A DNA stretch of 64,000 bases from contig JADYZP010000039.1 of assembly GCA_020853025.1 (NCBI GenBank), forward strand, positions 62,001 to 126,000. Reading direction: 5' to 3'. The DNA is from Burkholderiales bacterium (lineage in GTDB: Bacteria; Pseudomonadota; Gammaproteobacteria; Burkholderiales; Casimicrobiaceae). Under the pieces are notes generated by a model. That model was not told where the DNA came from. It ran no database searches and worked only from the letters and a program-made list of their open reading frames with translations. Below are positions 18,056 to 29,756 of this stretch, piece after piece (positions within the stretch are counted from its first letter, which is position 1; each line of letters starts with the position of its first letter). The translations under genes and the position numbers were made by a program.

Positions 18056-18961
18056 ATGCCCGCTGCTGTCGAAGTAATCGATCTCGCCCGCCGCTTCGGC
18101 GACGTGACCGCGCTGGACGGTGTCAATCTGTCCGTCGCGCAGGGCGAGTTCTTCGGTCTGCTCGGACCGAATGGTGCGGGCAAGACCACGCTGATCTCGA
18201 TACTCGCCGGATTGACGCGTGCGGACCGCGGCACCGCCCGCGTCCTGGGCCACGACGTGATCACCGATTTCCGGGCCGCGCGCCGCAGCCTGGGTGTGGT
18301 GCCGCAGGAACTTGTCTTCGATCCGTTTTTCTCGGTCCGCGAAACTCTCACCTTCCAGGCCGGCTACTTCGGGCTGCGCAACCAGGACGCCTGGATCGAC
18401 GAAATCCTTCAGCATCTCGACCTGACGACGAAGGCGAACGCCAACATGCGTTCGCTCTCCGGCGGCATGAAGCGGCGGGTGCTGGTTGGCCAGGCGCTGG
18501 TGCACAAGCCGCCGGTCATCGTGCTCGATGAGCCCACTGCCGGCGTCGACGTCGAACTGCGGCAGAGCCTGTGGGGCTTCATCCGCAAGCTCAATCGAGA
18601 CGGCCACACGATCATCCTGACCACGCATTATCTCGAGGAGGCCGAGTCGCTGTGTGGCCGCATTGCGATGCTGAAGGCGGGCCGGGTCGTGGCACTCGAT
18701 ACGACGCACAACCTCCTGGCGCGCGTCACCGGCATTACCTGCCGGCTGCGGGTGGAGCGCCTGCCGGTGCCGTGGCGCTCGCGAGTCGTCCGCGAGGACG
18801 GCGGCGCGTTCTGGATCGGACTTGCATCCTTCGGCGAGTTGGAGGCGTTGCTGGCGGCATTGCGTGTCGAAGGCATCGCGGTCAGCGAGTTGTCGATCGA
18901 CGAGACCGATCTCGAAGACGTCTTCCTGCGCATCATGAGGAACTCCGAGGCAGCAGCATGA
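18056..18961 (+). CDS. ABC-2 type transporter ATP-binding protein (YadG-like)
   Basis: 301 residues from the ATG at 18056; an in-frame GTG at 18017 would add 13 unsupported residues. Walker A is GPNGAGKTT, the signature is LSGGMKRRVLVGQAL, and Walker B is VIVLDEPTAGVD. A C-terminal extension of about 80 residues follows the ATPase core. With the overlapping permease it forms a YadGH-type exporter of unknown substrate; this pair commonly sits between mla and ibaG-murA in betaproteobacteria. Confidence 0.88.
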   Translation: MPAAVEVIDLARRFGDVTALDGVNLSVAQGEFFGLLGPNGAGKTTLISILAGLTRADRGTARVLGHDVITDFRAARRSLGVVPQELVFDPFFSVRETLTFQAGYFGLRNQDAWIDEILQHLDLTTKANANMRSLSGGMKRRVLVGQALVHKPPVIVLDEPTAGVDVELRQSLWGFIRKLNRDGHTIILTTHYLEEAESLCGRIAMLKAGRVVALDTTHNLLARVTGITCRLRVERLPVPWRSRVVREDGGAFWIGLASFGELEALLAALRVEGIAVSELSIDETDLEDVFLRIMRNSEAAA

Positions 18962-19737
18962 GCGGCGTCGCCGGCAGGGGCTGGGTCACGCTGCTGCACA
19001 AGGAGTTGCTGCGCTTCTGGAAGGTGGGCTTCCAGACCGTTGCCGCGCCGATCCTGACGGCGCTGCTCTACCTGCTCATCTTCTCGCACGTGCTCGAAGG
19101 CAGGGTTTCGCTTTACGGCGGCCGGGTCGGCTACACGGCGTTCCTCGTACCGGGGCTGGTCATGATGTCGATATTGCAGAATTCCTTTGCCAACTCGTCG
19201 TCGTCGCTGACCCAGTCCAAGATCACCGGCAATCTCATCTTTGTGCTGCTGCCGCCGCTGTCGGCGCTGAACCTCTTCGCAGCTTACGTACTGGCCGCGA
19301 TGGTGCGTGGCATCGCTGTCGGTTCCGGTGTGCTCACGGCGACCCTCTTGTTCAATCCGTCGCTGCTGTTCCTGGAACATCCGTTTTGGGTGCTGGCTTT
19401 CGCGCTGTTCGGCAGCGCGATCCTCGGCATGCTGGGGCTGCTCGCCGGGCTGTGGGCGGAGAAATTCGACCAGCTGGCGGTGTTCCAGAACTTCCTCATC
19501 GTGCCGCTGACCTTTCTCTCCGGCGTGTTCTATTCGATCCATTCGCTGCCGCCGTTCTGGCAGGCGCTGTCGCGTGCCAACCCATTTTTTTATATGATCG
19601 ATGGTTTCCGCTATGGGTTCTTCGGCGTTTCAGACGTAGCGCCGGGCGTCAGTTTCGTGATCGTCGCGACGGCGGCGGCGACGCTGGCCGCATTGACGCT
19701 CAAATTGCTGGCCAGCGGCTGGAAACTGCGCCCGTAG
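18958..19737 (+). CDS. ABC-2 type transporter permease (YadH-like)
   Basis: 259 residues from the ATG at 18958, overlapping the ATPase stop (ATGA). About six membrane segments are visible, and the ABC-2 signature region FLIVPLTFLSGVFYSIHSLPPFWQALSRANPFFYMIDGFRYG is complete across two adjoining blocks. It is the membrane partner of the preceding ATPase. The substrate is unknown; neighbours hint at an envelope role. Confidence 0.88.
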   Translation: MSGVAGRGWVTLLHKELLRFWKVGFQTVAAPILTALLYLLIFSHVLEGRVSLYGGRVGYTAFLVPGLVMMSILQNSFANSSSSLTQSKITGNLIFVLLPPLSALNLFAAYVLAAMVRGIAVGSGVLTATLLFNPSLLFLEHPFWVLAFALFGSAILGMLGLLAGLWAEKFDQLAVFQNFLIVPLTFLSGVFYSIHSLPPFWQALSRANPFFYMIDGFRYGFFGVSDVAPGVSFVIVATAAATLAALTLKLLASGWKLRP

Positions 19738-19756
19738 CCTCACGAAAGGACAATAC

Positions 19757-21245
<1,489 letters not shown>

Positions 21246-21261
21246 CCGGTCCGGCGCCGAC

Positions 21262-22095
21262 ATGGCCACGCTGCGCGAAAACCTGAGTGCCGCTCCGCTC
21301 GGCCACGCGACCGGCCACCCCGAGCGCTATGACGCGTCGCTGCTCTTTGCGCTGCCGCGCGCGCCGCAGCGCGCCGAGATCGGAATCACCGGCGCGCTGC
21401 CGTTTGTGGGCAGCGACCGGTGGACCGCCTACGAGCACACCTGGCTCGACCTTCGCGGCAAGCCGGAGATTGCGATCGCCGTTTTCGACGTGCCGGCAGA
21501 CTCTTCCTTCATCATCGAGTCGAAATCGATGAAGCTGTACCTGGAATCATTCGCGCAGTCGCGTTTCGCCGATGCGGACGCCGTCGCCGCCATCATCGCC
21601 GGCGACCTGTCGGCGACGGCCGGGCAGGCGGTGGTCGTGACGCTGATCACGCCGTCGGCATTCGGCGGACTGCGCATCGCCGTTCCCGACGGCGAGAGCC
21701 TCGACGACCTGCCGATTGCCATCGATCGCTATGAAGTGGACGCCGCGCTGCTCGCGGTGGCGCGGGAAACGGCGTCGGAAACGCTGCGTACCGATCTTTT
21801 TCGCTCGCTGTGCCCGGTCACCGGCGCGCCGGACTTCGCGTCGATCACCATCGATTACCGCGGCCCGCGCATCGAGCGCGCGGCGCTGCTGCGCTATCTC
21901 GTGTCCTACCGCCGCCATGCCGCTTTCCACGAACACTGCGTCGAGCGCATCTTCGTCGACCTGACGACCATGTGCCGTTGCGAAGCGCTCACGGTCCGCG
22001 CGCGCTTCACGCGGCGCGGCGGGCTCGACATCAATCCTGTTCGCAGCAACGCCGGCGTAGCGGTGTCCGCCGAAGTGCGCACGCCGAGGCAATGA
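21262..22095 (+). CDS. queF: NADPH-dependent preQ0 reductase QueF (long, bimodular form)
   Basis: 277 residues, the length of the two-domain E. coli-type QueF. It reduces 7-cyano-7-deazaguanine to preQ1 in queuosine synthesis. The QueF motif ESKSMKLYLESF is at about residues 87-98 and the catalytic cysteine is in SLCPVTGAPDF (Cys184); FHEHCVERIFVDL follows. It lies 16 bases after murA, apparently in the same transcript, a less usual place; other queuosine genes are not in the window. Confidence 0.95.
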   Translation: MATLRENLSAAPLGHATGHPERYDASLLFALPRAPQRAEIGITGALPFVGSDRWTAYEHTWLDLRGKPEIAIAVFDVPADSSFIIESKSMKLYLESFAQSRFADADAVAAIIAGDLSATAGQAVVVTLITPSAFGGLRIAVPDGESLDDLPIAIDRYEVDAALLAVARETASETLRTDLFRSLCPVTGAPDFASITIDYRGPRIERAALLRYLVSYRRHAAFHEHCVERIFVDLTTMCRCEALTVRARFTRRGGLDINPVRSNAGVAVSAEVRTPRQ

Positions 22096-22153
22096 TCGCG
22101 ATACCGGCACCGCGCCGCGGTGCCAGCACCTGCCCGGCGGCGACGTCGGGCTA

Positions 22154-22162
22154 CGGTAGAAT
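22154..22162 (+). promoter_or_regulatory. CGGTAGAAT -10 motif before hisG
   Basis: TAGAAT (22157-22162) lies 27 bases before the hisG GTG in the 94-base queF-hisG gap. No -35 match is seen at 16-18 bases. The identical nonamer CGGTAGAAT also precedes tRNA-Thr (36464) and the adaptor gene at 46646, which supports a shared promoter element. Confidence 0.4.
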
Positions 22163-22189
22163 GCCCTTCCGTCGCTCTCGTCCCACTCC

Positions 22190-22846
22190 GTGTCCTCGCT
22201 CACGATCGCCCTCGCCAAGGGCCGCATCCTCGATGAAACCTTGCCGTTGTTCGCGCACGCGGGAATCGTGCTCGCCGAGGATCCGGAAACATCGCGCAAG
22301 CTGATCCTGTCGACCAACCGGCCGGGAGTGAACTTTGTCGTCGTCAGGCCGACCGATGTCCCGACCTACGTACAATACGGCGCTGCCGACGCCGGAATCG
22401 TGGGCAAGGATGTGCTGCTCGAGCACGGCGGCGATGGCCTGTACCAGCCGCTCGATCTGGGGTTGGGGCGCTGTCGTCTGGTCGTCGCGACCAAGCGCTC
22501 GTTCGACTGGACCGGCGCCGTGCAGCGAGGCGCACGCATCCGCGTCGCGACCAAGTACGTCCGCACCGCGCGCGAGCACTTCGCGCAGAAGGGGATGCAC
22601 GTCGACCTGATCAAGCTCTACGGGTCGATGGAGCTGGCGCCGCTGGTCGGCCTCGCCGACGTCATCGTCGATCTGGTGTCCACCGGCAATACGCTGCGCG
22701 CCAACGACATGGTCGCCGTCGAAGACATCATGTCCATCACCTCGCGGCTGATCGTCAATCCCGGCGCACTGAAGCTCAAGCGAGTATGGGTGCAGCCGCT
22801 GGTCGATGCGCTCGCGCACGCGGCTAGCGCCGGCGAAGGCGCCTGA
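22190..22846 (+). CDS. hisG: ATP phosphoribosyltransferase catalytic subunit HisG (short form)
   Basis: 218 residues from a GTG at 22190. It opens with [18 protein letters not shown] and carries the PRPP loop [17 protein letters not shown]. The C-terminal regulatory ACT-like domain of long HisG is absent, so this is the short form that needs HisZ for activity and histidine feedback; hisZ is not in the window (in betaproteobacteria it is usually elsewhere). First gene of hisGDCBHAFIE. Confidence 0.95.
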   Translation: MSSLTIALAKGRILDETLPLFAHAGIVLAEDPETSRKLILSTNRPGVNFVVVRPTDVPTYVQYGAADAGIVGKDVLLEHGGDGLYQPLDLGLGRCRLVVATKRSFDWTGAVQRGARIRVATKYVRTAREHFAQKGMHVDLIKLYGSMELAPLVGLADVIVDLVSTGNTLRANDMVAVEDIMSITSRLIVNPGALKLKRVWVQPLVDALAHAASAGEGA

Positions 22847-22847
22847 G

Positions 22848-24206
22848 ATGGAAACGGAAAGGACAGCGGAGGTTGCAGCGGGAATGGCGACCGGGATCGC
22901 GCCGCTGGTCATCCGCCGCCTTGATTCCGCAGACCCGGGATTCCCGGCAGCCCTCGACGCGCTGATCGACTTCGAGTCGGCGCAGGACCCGGCGATCGAT
23001 GGCGAGGTCGCGGCGATCATCGCCGACGTGCGCGCACGCGGCGACGCCGCGCTGCTCGAATACACGCGGCGCTTCGACCGCCTGAGTGCGACGTCGGTGG
23101 CGGAGCTGGAAGTGGCACCGGAGGCGATGCGGGCGGCATTCGAGGCGCTCGGCGACCGCGAACGCGCAGCACTCGCGCAAGCGGCGGACCGCGTGCGCCG
23201 ATTCCATCAGCGGCAGAAGTCCGAAGGATGGAGCGTCATCGAGGCCGACGGCAGCGAACTCGGCCAGCGCGTGACACCGCTCGACCGTGTCGGCATCTAC
23301 GTGCCGGGTGGCAAGGCCGCGTATCCGTCGTCGGTGCTGATGAATGCGATTCCCGCGCAGGTGGCCGGCGTTCGGGAAATCGTCATGGTCGTGCCTGCGC
23401 CCGACGGTGTGCGCAACCCGCTGGTGCTGGCTGCCTCGCATCTGGCCGGCGTTACCCGCATGTTCACCGTCGGCGGCGCACAGGCGATCGCTGCGCTTGC
23501 CTACGGCACGAAGAGCATTCCGGTAGTCGACAAGATCTGCGGGCCCGGCAATGCCTACGTAGCGGCGGCCAAGCGGCGTGTCTTCGGCGTCGTCGGCATC
23601 GACATGGTGGCCGGCGTGTCCGAGGTCGTCGTCGTCGCCGACGCCAGCGCCAATCCGGATTGGGTCGCACTCGACCTCTTCGCGCAGGCCGAACACGACG
23701 AAATGGCGCAAGCGGTGCTGATCACGCCCGATGCGGCGCTGATCGACCGCGTCGAAGCGAGCGCGCAGCGGCTGCTGGCCGAAATGCCGCGCGCCGACAT
23801 CATCCGCGCGTCGCTCGCGCGCCGCGGCGCGCTGGTGTTGACGCGCGACCTCGCCGAGGCCTGCACGCTGGTCAATCGCATCGCCCCCGAGCACCTGGAA
23901 CTCGCGGTCGCCGACCCGGACGCGCTGCTGCCGCAGATTCGCCACGCGGGCGCCATTTTCGTCGGCCACTATGCGTCGGAGTCGCTCGGCGATTACTGCG
24001 CGGGGCCGAACCACGTGCTGCCAACCGGCCGCACCGCGCGGTTTTCGTCGCCGCTCGGCGTCTACGATTTCGAGAAGCGTTCGAGCGTGTTGCGGCTGAC
24101 GCGTGAATTCGCGCAGACACTGGGGCCGGTCGCGGCGGCGCTCGCGCAGGGCGAGGGCCTGACCGCACACGCCCGTGCAGCGCTGGCCCGCGTGACGACG
24201 GGCTGA
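22848..24206 (+). CDS. hisD: Histidinol dehydrogenase HisD
   Basis: 452 residues from the ATG at 22848, two bases after the hisG stop; an ATG at 22884 is an alternative. It oxidises histidinol to histidine in two NAD-dependent steps. Conserved blocks include [35 protein letters not shown], the Zn/active-site region QAEHDEMAQ and [16 protein letters not shown]. Length and motifs are normal. Confidence 0.97.
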   Translation: METERTAEVAAGMATGIAPLVIRRLDSADPGFPAALDALIDFESAQDPAIDGEVAAIIADVRARGDAALLEYTRRFDRLSATSVAELEVAPEAMRAAFEALGDRERAALAQAADRVRRFHQRQKSEGWSVIEADGSELGQRVTPLDRVGIYVPGGKAAYPSSVLMNAIPAQVAGVREIVMVVPAPDGVRNPLVLAASHLAGVTRMFTVGGAQAIAALAYGTKSIPVVDKICGPGNAYVAAAKRRVFGVVGIDMVAGVSEVVVVADASANPDWVALDLFAQAEHDEMAQAVLITPDAALIDRVEASAQRLLAEMPRADIIRASLARRGALVLTRDLAEACTLVNRIAPEHLELAVADPDALLPQIRHAGAIFVGHYASESLGDYCAGPNHVLPTGRTARFSSPLGVYDFEKRSSVLRLTREFAQTLGPVAAALAQGEGLTAHARAALARVTTG

Positions 24207-24273
24207 GGTCGACGGTCATGACTTCGAAGTTCGGGCAAGCTGCCTCTCTACGCGAACCGTGGGCGATTGCGCG

Positions 24274-25386
24274 ATGAACGATCCACGCGCGAGCACCGTC
24301 GCGATCGACTCCGCGGCCGTCGCCGCACGGGTCAAGTCCACGATCCGGCCGAAGATCCGCGCGCTTGCCAGCTATCCGGTGGCGAAGGCGGCCGGGCTCA
24401 TCAAGCTCGACGCCATGGAAAGCCCCTACGGCCTGACCGGAGAGGCGCGCGCCGAAATGGCCGCGGCCGTCGCCAATGTCCGCGTCAACCGGTATCCCGA
24501 CGGCGGCGGCGACGAAGTGGTCGCGGCGCTGCGCAGGTCGCTCGCGTTGCCCGACGAAGTTGCACTGCTGCTCGGCAATGGGTCCGACGAGTTGCTGCAG
24601 ATGCTGACCGCGGCAGTCGCCAAGCCCGGCGCGGCGGTGCTCGCACCCGACCCGTCGTTCGTGCTCTATCGCAGGTTCGCCGAACTCGCCAATCTGCGCT
24701 TCGTCGGTGTGCCATTGCGACACGACCTGACGCTCGACATGCCGGCGATGCTCGCCGCCATCGAGCGCGATCGGCCCGCACTCGTCTGGCTCGCCTATCC
24801 GAATAACCCGACCGGAACGCTGTTTGCGCAAGAGGACGTCGTGCATGTGATCCGGGCCGCACCCGGCGTGGTCGCTGTCGACGAGGCCTACTACGCCTAC
24901 GCCGACGCCTCGTTCCTGTCGCGCGTGCTCGAGTTCCCGAACCTGATCGTCGTGCGTACGCTGTCGAAGGTCGGCATGGCAGGTGTGCGCCTGGGCTACG
25001 CGACTGCGCATCCGGCGTGGATCGCGGAACTCGACAAGATCCGGCCGCCGTACAACGTCAATTCGCTGACGCAGGCGGTGGTGCCGGTGTTGCTGGCGCA
25101 CGCGCCGCTGCTTGCCGAGCAGGCGGCGGCCATCAGGCGCGAGCGCGCCCGCCTGGCCACCGCGCTCGCCGCGCTGAGCGGGGTTGGCGTCTTCCCGTCG
25201 CACGCCAATTTTCTCCTGCTGCGCGTACCCGACGCGGCGCATTGGTTCGCGACGTTGCGCGACGCCGGCATTCTGGTCAAGAATGTCGACGGCTGGCATC
25301 CGCTGCTCGCCAACTGCCTGCGCATCACCGTCGGCACTCCCGCCGAGAACAACGCCTTGCTGGAAGCCCTGAGCCGCTACGCATGA
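24274..25386 (+). CDS. hisC: Histidinol-phosphate aminotransferase HisC
   Basis: 370 residues from the ATG at 24274 (an in-frame GTG at 24259 adds five). It is a fold-type I PLP aminotransferase: [33 protein letters not shown], and the PLP-lysine motif [15 protein letters not shown]. It converts imidazole-acetol phosphate to histidinol phosphate. Its stop overlaps the hisB ATG. Confidence 0.95.
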   Translation: MNDPRASTVAIDSAAVAARVKSTIRPKIRALASYPVAKAAGLIKLDAMESPYGLTGEARAEMAAAVANVRVNRYPDGGGDEVVAALRRSLALPDEVALLLGNGSDELLQMLTAAVAKPGAAVLAPDPSFVLYRRFAELANLRFVGVPLRHDLTLDMPAMLAAIERDRPALVWLAYPNNPTGTLFAQEDVVHVIRAAPGVVAVDEAYYAYADASFLSRVLEFPNLIVVRTLSKVGMAGVRLGYATAHPAWIAELDKIRPPYNVNSLTQAVVPVLLAHAPLLAEQAAAIRRERARLATALAALSGVGVFPSHANFLLLRVPDAAHWFATLRDAGILVKNVDGWHPLLANCLRITVGTPAENNALLEALSRYA

Positions 25387-25994
25387 ACGTTCCCTCTGAA
25401 CCCGCCGGCCGCGGCGCGCGGATCGAGCGCTGCACCGCCGAAACGCAGATCGTCGTCGCGCTCCACCTGGACGGGACCGGGCACGCTGAACTCGCTACCA
25501 AAGTGCCTTTCCTCGATCACATGCTGGACCAGGTCGCGCGGCATGGCATGGTCGACCTGGACGTGCAGGCGAGCGGCGACCTGCACATCGACGCCCACCA
25601 TACCGTCGAGGATATCGGCATCACGCTCGGGCAGGCGTTCAGGGCGGCGATCGGCGACAAGAAGGGAATCGTCCGTTACGGCCACGCCTACGTGCCGCTG
25701 GACGAGGCGCTCTCGAGGGTAGTGGTCGACCTTTCCGGCCGACCCGGCCTCGAGTTCCACGTGCCCTTCGCGCGGGCGATGATCGGCACCTTCGACGTCG
25801 ACCTGACGCATGAATTCTTCCAGGGCTTCGTCAATCACGCGCAGGTCACACTGCACGTCGACAACCTGCGCGGCGACAATGCGCATCACCAGGCCGAGAC
25901 GGTGTTCAAGGCCTTCGGGCGCGCGCTGCGGATGGCCTGCGCACGCGACCCTCGGGCGGCTGGCGTGCTGCCGTCGACGAAGGGGGCGTTGTAG
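25383..25994 (+). CDS. hisB: Imidazoleglycerol-phosphate dehydratase HisB
   Basis: 203 residues from the ATG at 25383 (ATGA overlap with hisC). This is the monofunctional dehydratase without the histidinol-phosphatase domain found in enterics. Metal-binding motifs [24 protein letters not shown] and the C-terminal [19 protein letters not shown] are complete. Confidence 0.96.
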   Translation: MNVPSEPAGRGARIERCTAETQIVVALHLDGTGHAELATKVPFLDHMLDQVARHGMVDLDVQASGDLHIDAHHTVEDIGITLGQAFRAAIGDKKGIVRYGHAYVPLDEALSRVVVDLSGRPGLEFHVPFARAMIGTFDVDLTHEFFQGFVNHAQVTLHVDNLRGDNAHHQAETVFKAFGRALRMACARDPRAAGVLPSTKGAL

Positions 25995-26011
25995 TTTCTG
26001 GCGTCTGAGCC

Positions 26012-26650
26012 ATGATCGTCGTCATCGATTACGGCATGGGCAACCTGCGCTCGGTGGCCAAGGCGCTCGCCCACGTCGCGCCGGACCGCGAGGTGGTGGT
26101 GTCGGCGGATGCCGCCACCATAGGTGCGGCGGAGCGTGTCGTGCTACCCGGCCAGAGCGCGATGCCCGACTGCATGCAGGGACTGCGGGCGAGCGGCCTG
26201 GCCGGCGTCGTAAGCGAGGTGGTGCGCGAGCGGCCCTTTCTCGGCATCTGCCTCGGCCTGCAGGTGCTGTTCGACGCCAGCGAAGAGGGGCCGACCGCGT
26301 GCCTGGGCTTGCTGCGGGGGCGGGTCGTGCGCTTTCGCGACCAGGCGATGGTGACGCCCGCCGGAGTTCGCCTCAAGGTCCCGCACATGGGCTGGAACCG
26401 CGTGCACCAGGCGCAGCCGCATCCACTCTGGGCAGGCATCGACGACGGCGAGCGCTTCTATTTCGCCCACAGCTATTATCCGGTGCCGGATGACCCGGCG
26501 CTGACGGCGGCTATCGTCGATTACCCGGCGCCGTTTACTTGCGCCATCGCGCGGGCTAATATCTTCGCTACCCAGTTCCATCCGGAAAAGAGTCAACGCG
26601 CGGGACTCAAGCTGCTCGCCAATTTCGTCAGCTGGAACGGTCGCTCGTGA
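26012..26650 (+). CDS. hisH: Imidazole glycerol phosphate synthase glutaminase subunit HisH
   Basis: 212 residues. Class I glutamine amidotransferase with the nucleophile in FLGICLGLQVLF and the His-Glu pair in ATQFHPEKSQ. It supplies ammonia to HisF. It starts 17 bases after hisB and is followed by a 69-base gap before hisA. Confidence 0.96.
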   Translation: MIVVIDYGMGNLRSVAKALAHVAPDREVVVSADAATIGAAERVVLPGQSAMPDCMQGLRASGLAGVVSEVVRERPFLGICLGLQVLFDASEEGPTACLGLLRGRVVRFRDQAMVTPAGVRLKVPHMGWNRVHQAQPHPLWAGIDDGERFYFAHSYYPVPDDPALTAAIVDYPAPFTCAIARANIFATQFHPEKSQRAGLKLLANFVSWNGRS

Positions 26651-26719
26651 CAGCGGCTTGAACAGGCGACGATGCGTGACTCTTAAGCAGTTCACATCAA
26701 CGCAGCCCCTGCTGCCACC

Positions 26720-27457
26720 ATGCAAATCATTCCCGCGATCGACATCAAGGATGGCCATTGCGTTCGCCTGAAGCAGGGCGACATGCAGTCGGTCACCGTA
26801 TTCTCCGAGGATCCCGCCGCGATGGCGCAGCACTGGCTCGAACTGGGCGCGCAGCGGCTGCACCTGGTCGACCTGAATGGCGCGGTGGCCGGCATTCCGC
26901 GCAACGAACTCGCGATCCGGGAAATCGTCAGCGTCATCGGTGAGGAGATTCCCGTACAGCTGGGTGGCGGCATCCGCGATCTGGATACCATCGAGCGCTA
27001 CCTCGACGATGGCATCAGCTACGTGGTGATCGGGACCGCGGCCGTCAAGAACCCGGGGTTCCTGCACGACGCATGCTCGGCGTTCCCGGGGCACATTCTG
27101 GTCGGGCTCGACGCTCGCGAAGGCAAGGTGGCGACCGACGGCTGGTCGAAGATGACCGGTCACGACGTCGTCGACCTCGCCCGCAAATTCGAGGACTACG
27201 GCGTCGAGGGCATCATCTACACCGACATCGGCCGCGACGGCATGCTCTCGGGCGTCAACATCGACGCCACGGTGAAGCTCGCGCGCGCGATCCGGGTGCC
27301 GGTCATCGCCTCCGGCGGCTTGGCGTCGCTCGCCGAGATCCACCAGTTGGCGCAGCACGAGGCAGACGGCATCATCGGCGCCATCGCCGGGCGGGCAATA
27401 TACGAGGGCACGCTCAACTTCAAGGAAGCGTTGAAGGCCGCCAAAGCCGGCAAGTGA
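26720..27457 (+). CDS. hisA: ProFAR isomerase HisA
   Basis: 245 residues, (beta/alpha)8 barrel. The first catalytic Asp is in [15 protein letters not shown] and the second in [13 protein letters not shown]; phosphate-binding motifs QLGGGIRD and ASGGLASL are present. It isomerises ProFAR to PRFAR. hisF starts seven bases after its stop. Confidence 0.97.
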   Translation: MQIIPAIDIKDGHCVRLKQGDMQSVTVFSEDPAAMAQHWLELGAQRLHLVDLNGAVAGIPRNELAIREIVSVIGEEIPVQLGGGIRDLDTIERYLDDGISYVVIGTAAVKNPGFLHDACSAFPGHILVGLDAREGKVATDGWSKMTGHDVVDLARKFEDYGVEGIIYTDIGRDGMLSGVNIDATVKLARAIRVPVIASGGLASLAEIHQLAQHEADGIIGAIAGRAIYEGTLNFKEALKAAKAGK

Positions 27458-27464
27458 CGCTGCA

Positions 27465-28226
27465 ATGGGCCTCGCCAAACGCATCATTCCCTGCCTCGAC
27501 ATCGCGGATGGCCGTGTGGTCAAGGGTGTCAACTTCGTCAACCTGCGCGATGCCGGCGACCCGGTCGAGGTCGCGCGCCGCTATGACGAGCAGGGTGCCG
27601 ACGAACTCGCCTTTCTCGACATCCGGGCGGGTGTGGAAAAGCGCGGACTGCTCTACGACATGATCGAGGCGGTGGCGTCGCAGGTGTTCATCCCTCTGAC
27701 GGTCGGCGGTGGCGTCAATATGGTCGAGGACATCCGCGGGCTGCTCAACGCCGGCGCCGACAAGGTCAGCATCAACACCGCCGGTGTGCAGAACCCGGAC
27801 CTCATCGCCCAAGCGTCGGCGCGCTATGGCGCGCAATGCATCGTCGCGGCGATCGACGCCAAGAAGTACGCGGTCGACGCCTGGCAGGTGGTCATCCACG
27901 GCGGCCGCACGCCCACCGGAATCGATGCGGTGGAATGGGCGGAGGAAGTGGTGGCGCTGGGCGCCGGCGAGATCCTGCTGACCAGCATGGACCGCGACGG
28001 CGCGCGTACCGGCTTCGACCTGCGGCTTACTCGCGCGGTTGCCGACGCGGTCGACGTGCCGGTCATCGCCTCCGGCGGAGTCGGCACGCTGAACGACCTG
28101 GTCGACGGCATCCGGGAGGGCGGCGCCGATGCGGTGCTCGCGGCGTCGATTTTCCACTACGGCGAGTACACGGTGGCGCAGGCGAAGGCGGTCATGGCCG
28201 CCGCCGGCATCGAGGTGCGCCGGTGA
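27465..28226 (+). CDS. hisF: Imidazole glycerol phosphate synthase cyclase subunit HisF
   Basis: 253 residues, (beta/alpha)8 barrel paralogous to HisA. Catalytic aspartates lie in [16 protein letters not shown] and [26 protein letters not shown] and [11 protein letters not shown] bind phosphate. It closes the imidazole ring with ammonia from HisH. The stop overlaps the hisI GTG. Confidence 0.97.
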   Translation: MGLAKRIIPCLDIADGRVVKGVNFVNLRDAGDPVEVARRYDEQGADELAFLDIRAGVEKRGLLYDMIEAVASQVFIPLTVGGGVNMVEDIRGLLNAGADKVSINTAGVQNPDLIAQASARYGAQCIVAAIDAKKYAVDAWQVVIHGGRTPTGIDAVEWAEEVVALGAGEILLTSMDRDGARTGFDLRLTRAVADAVDVPVIASGGVGTLNDLVDGIREGGADAVLAASIFHYGEYTVAQAKAVMAAAGIEVRR

Positions 28227-28621
28227 ACGCCTCGCAGTCGTGGCTCGACGCCGTGCGCTGGAATGCAGACGGACTGATCGCGGCGATCGCGCAGGACGCA
28301 GCCTCCGGCCGCGTGCTGACGCTCGCCTGGATGAACCGCGTGGCGCTGGAGCGCACCGCCGCGACCGGCTGTGCCCACTACTGGTCGCGCTCGCGCGGAC
28401 GCCTGTGGCGAAAGGGCGAGTCGTCGGGACACGTGCAGCATGTGCACGAGATTCGCCTCGACTGCGACAACGATGCCGTTTTGCTGCAGGTGGAACAGAC
28501 CGGCGGCATCGCCTGTCATACGGGGCACGAGCGCTGTTTCCACCAGCGGCTGGACGACGGCGCGTGGCATGATGTCGAACCCGTACTGAAGGATCCGAAA
28601 GCAATCTATGGCGACCGCTGA
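28223..28621 (+). CDS. hisI: Phosphoribosyl-AMP cyclohydrolase HisI
   Basis: 132 residues from a GTG at 28223 overlapping the hisF stop. Zn- and Mg-binding motifs are complete: [43 protein letters not shown] and [12 protein letters not shown]. HisI and HisE are separate proteins here, unlike the fused enteric HisIE, with a 14-base overlap. Confidence 0.96.
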   Translation: MNASQSWLDAVRWNADGLIAAIAQDAASGRVLTLAWMNRVALERTAATGCAHYWSRSRGRLWRKGESSGHVQHVHEIRLDCDNDAVLLQVEQTGGIACHTGHERCFHQRLDDGAWHDVEPVLKDPKAIYGDR

Positions 28622-28955
28622 CCCCGGCAGTCAAACCGACGGCAACGTGCTGGCGAGGCTTGCCGCGGTCATTGCCGCCCGCCGCGGCGCCGATCCGGAG
28701 ACTTCCTACGTCGCCGCGCTGTTCGCCCGTGGCGACGACGCGATCCTGAAGAAGATCGGCGAGGAGGCGACCGAGACGGTGATGGCCGGCAAGGACGGCG
28801 ACCCGCGCCGCATCACCTCCGAGGTGGCCGACCTCTGGTTCCATTGCCTCGTCCTGCTCGCACGCCACGGCCTTTCGCCGGCGGACGTTCTGGCCGAACT
28901 CGGCCGGCGCGAAGGCAGGTCCGGGCATGCGGAGAAGGCCGCACGCGTCCGCTGA
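28608..28955 (+). CDS. hisE: Phosphoribosyl-ATP pyrophosphatase HisE
   Basis: 115 residues, all-alpha NTP-PPase (MazG-like) fold with [24 protein letters not shown] and [15 protein letters not shown], containing the acidic metal ligands. It hydrolyses PR-ATP to PR-AMP. Last biosynthetic gene of the his operon; a GC-rich hairpin follows at 28971-28990. Confidence 0.96.
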   Translation: MATADPGSQTDGNVLARLAAVIAARRGADPETSYVAALFARGDDAILKKIGEEATETVMAGKDGDPRRITSEVADLWFHCLVLLARHGLSPADVLAELGRREGRSGHAEKAARVR

Positions 28956-28970
28956 CCGCGACACACCAGT

Positions 28971-28990
28971 GTCGGCGCCCTTGCGCCGAC
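28971..28990 (+). terminator. GC-rich hairpin between hisE and hinT
   Basis: GTCGGCGC-CCTT-GCGCCGAC is a perfect 8-bp stem with a 4-base loop, 15 bases after the hisE stop. There is no U-tract, so it is not a canonical intrinsic terminator; it may attenuate, stabilise the upstream mRNA end, or separate the his genes from hinT-tat. A TACAAT at 29017-29022 could restart transcription. Confidence 0.4.
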
Positions 28991-29072
28991 CAGACCGGAC
29001 TTCCGGCGGGTGACGATACAATGTCGGAGCAAGTCGCCCTCGCGCCGACAACGCAATCACGAGACCACGAAA

Positions 29073-29441
29073 ATGAGCGACTCCGATCCCCACTGCATTT
29101 TCTGCAAAATCGTGCGCGGCGAGATCCCGTCCAGGAAAGTGTACGAGGACGCCGACGTGCTGGCCTTTCACGACATCCAGCCGGTCGCGCCGGTGCATTT
29201 CATGCTGATTCCCAGGAAGCATGTCGCGTCCATGTACGAACTCGTTGCCGATGACGCGCCGGTCATGGGCAGGATCATGACGCTGGCCGGGCGGCTGGCG
29301 CGGGAGCAAGGCGCGACCGACGGCTTTCGCACTATTGTCAACACCGGGCGCGTCGGTCGGCAGGACGTCGCCCATGTTCACGTACACGTCATCGGCGGTC
29401 CCGACCCGCTGGGTCCGATGATTCTGCGCAGCAAGAACTGA
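29073..29441 (+). CDS. hinT: HIT-family purine nucleoside phosphoramidase HinT
   Basis: 122 residues from the ATG at 29073. It opens with a [19 protein letters not shown] motif and ends with the histidine triad HVHVHVIGG. Histidine-triad hydrolases of this group cleave adenosine phosphoramidates. Position between hisE and tatA is conserved in betaproteobacteria. The open frame upstream to 29010 lacks family similarity. Confidence 0.94.
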   Translation: MSDSDPHCIFCKIVRGEIPSRKVYEDADVLAFHDIQPVAPVHFMLIPRKHVASMYELVADDAPVMGRIMTLAGRLAREQGATDGFRTIVNTGRVGRQDVAHVHVHVIGGPDPLGPMILRSKN

Positions 29442-29455
29442 AAGAGGAGCACACC

Positions 29456-29692
29456 ATGGGTGGCTTGAGCATCTGGCATTGGCTGATCGTCCTCGTCGTC
29501 GTCGTCCTGATTTTCGGCACCAAGAAACTGCGCAACATCGGCCAGGACTTGGGCGGCGCGGTCAAGGGTTTCAAGGAAGGCATGAAGACACCGGACGAGG
29601 AGGCCGCAGCCAATGAACCGCCGTCGCCGGCGCAGCAGATCCCGGGAAAGACGATCGATGCGGAAGTGAAGAAGGAAACCCACAAGACCTAG
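29456..29692 (+). CDS. tatA: Twin-arginine translocase subunit TatA
   Basis: 78 residues: one N-terminal membrane helix ([15 protein letters not shown]), the hinge [24 protein letters not shown] forming the amphipathic helix, and a charged tail. A strong Shine-Dalgarno (AGAGGAG) precedes the ATG. TatA oligomers form the translocation pathway with TatBC. Likely substrates in the window are PetA and FccB. Confidence 0.96.
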   Translation: MGGLSIWHWLIVLVVVVLIFGTKKLRNIGQDLGGAVKGFKEGMKTPDEEAAANEPPSPAQQIPGKTIDAEVKKETHKT

Positions 29693-29756
29693 TCCGCGCA
29701 GCCGCCCGTCCGCATGCGCCGCGTGCGCAGCGCGCGAAGCGCCGGCTTGCCTTCCC

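Noticed and set aside
26144-27541. A 465-codon minus-strand frame over hisH and hisA
   Set aside because: Antisense to two intact enzymes; composition is that of a shadow frame.
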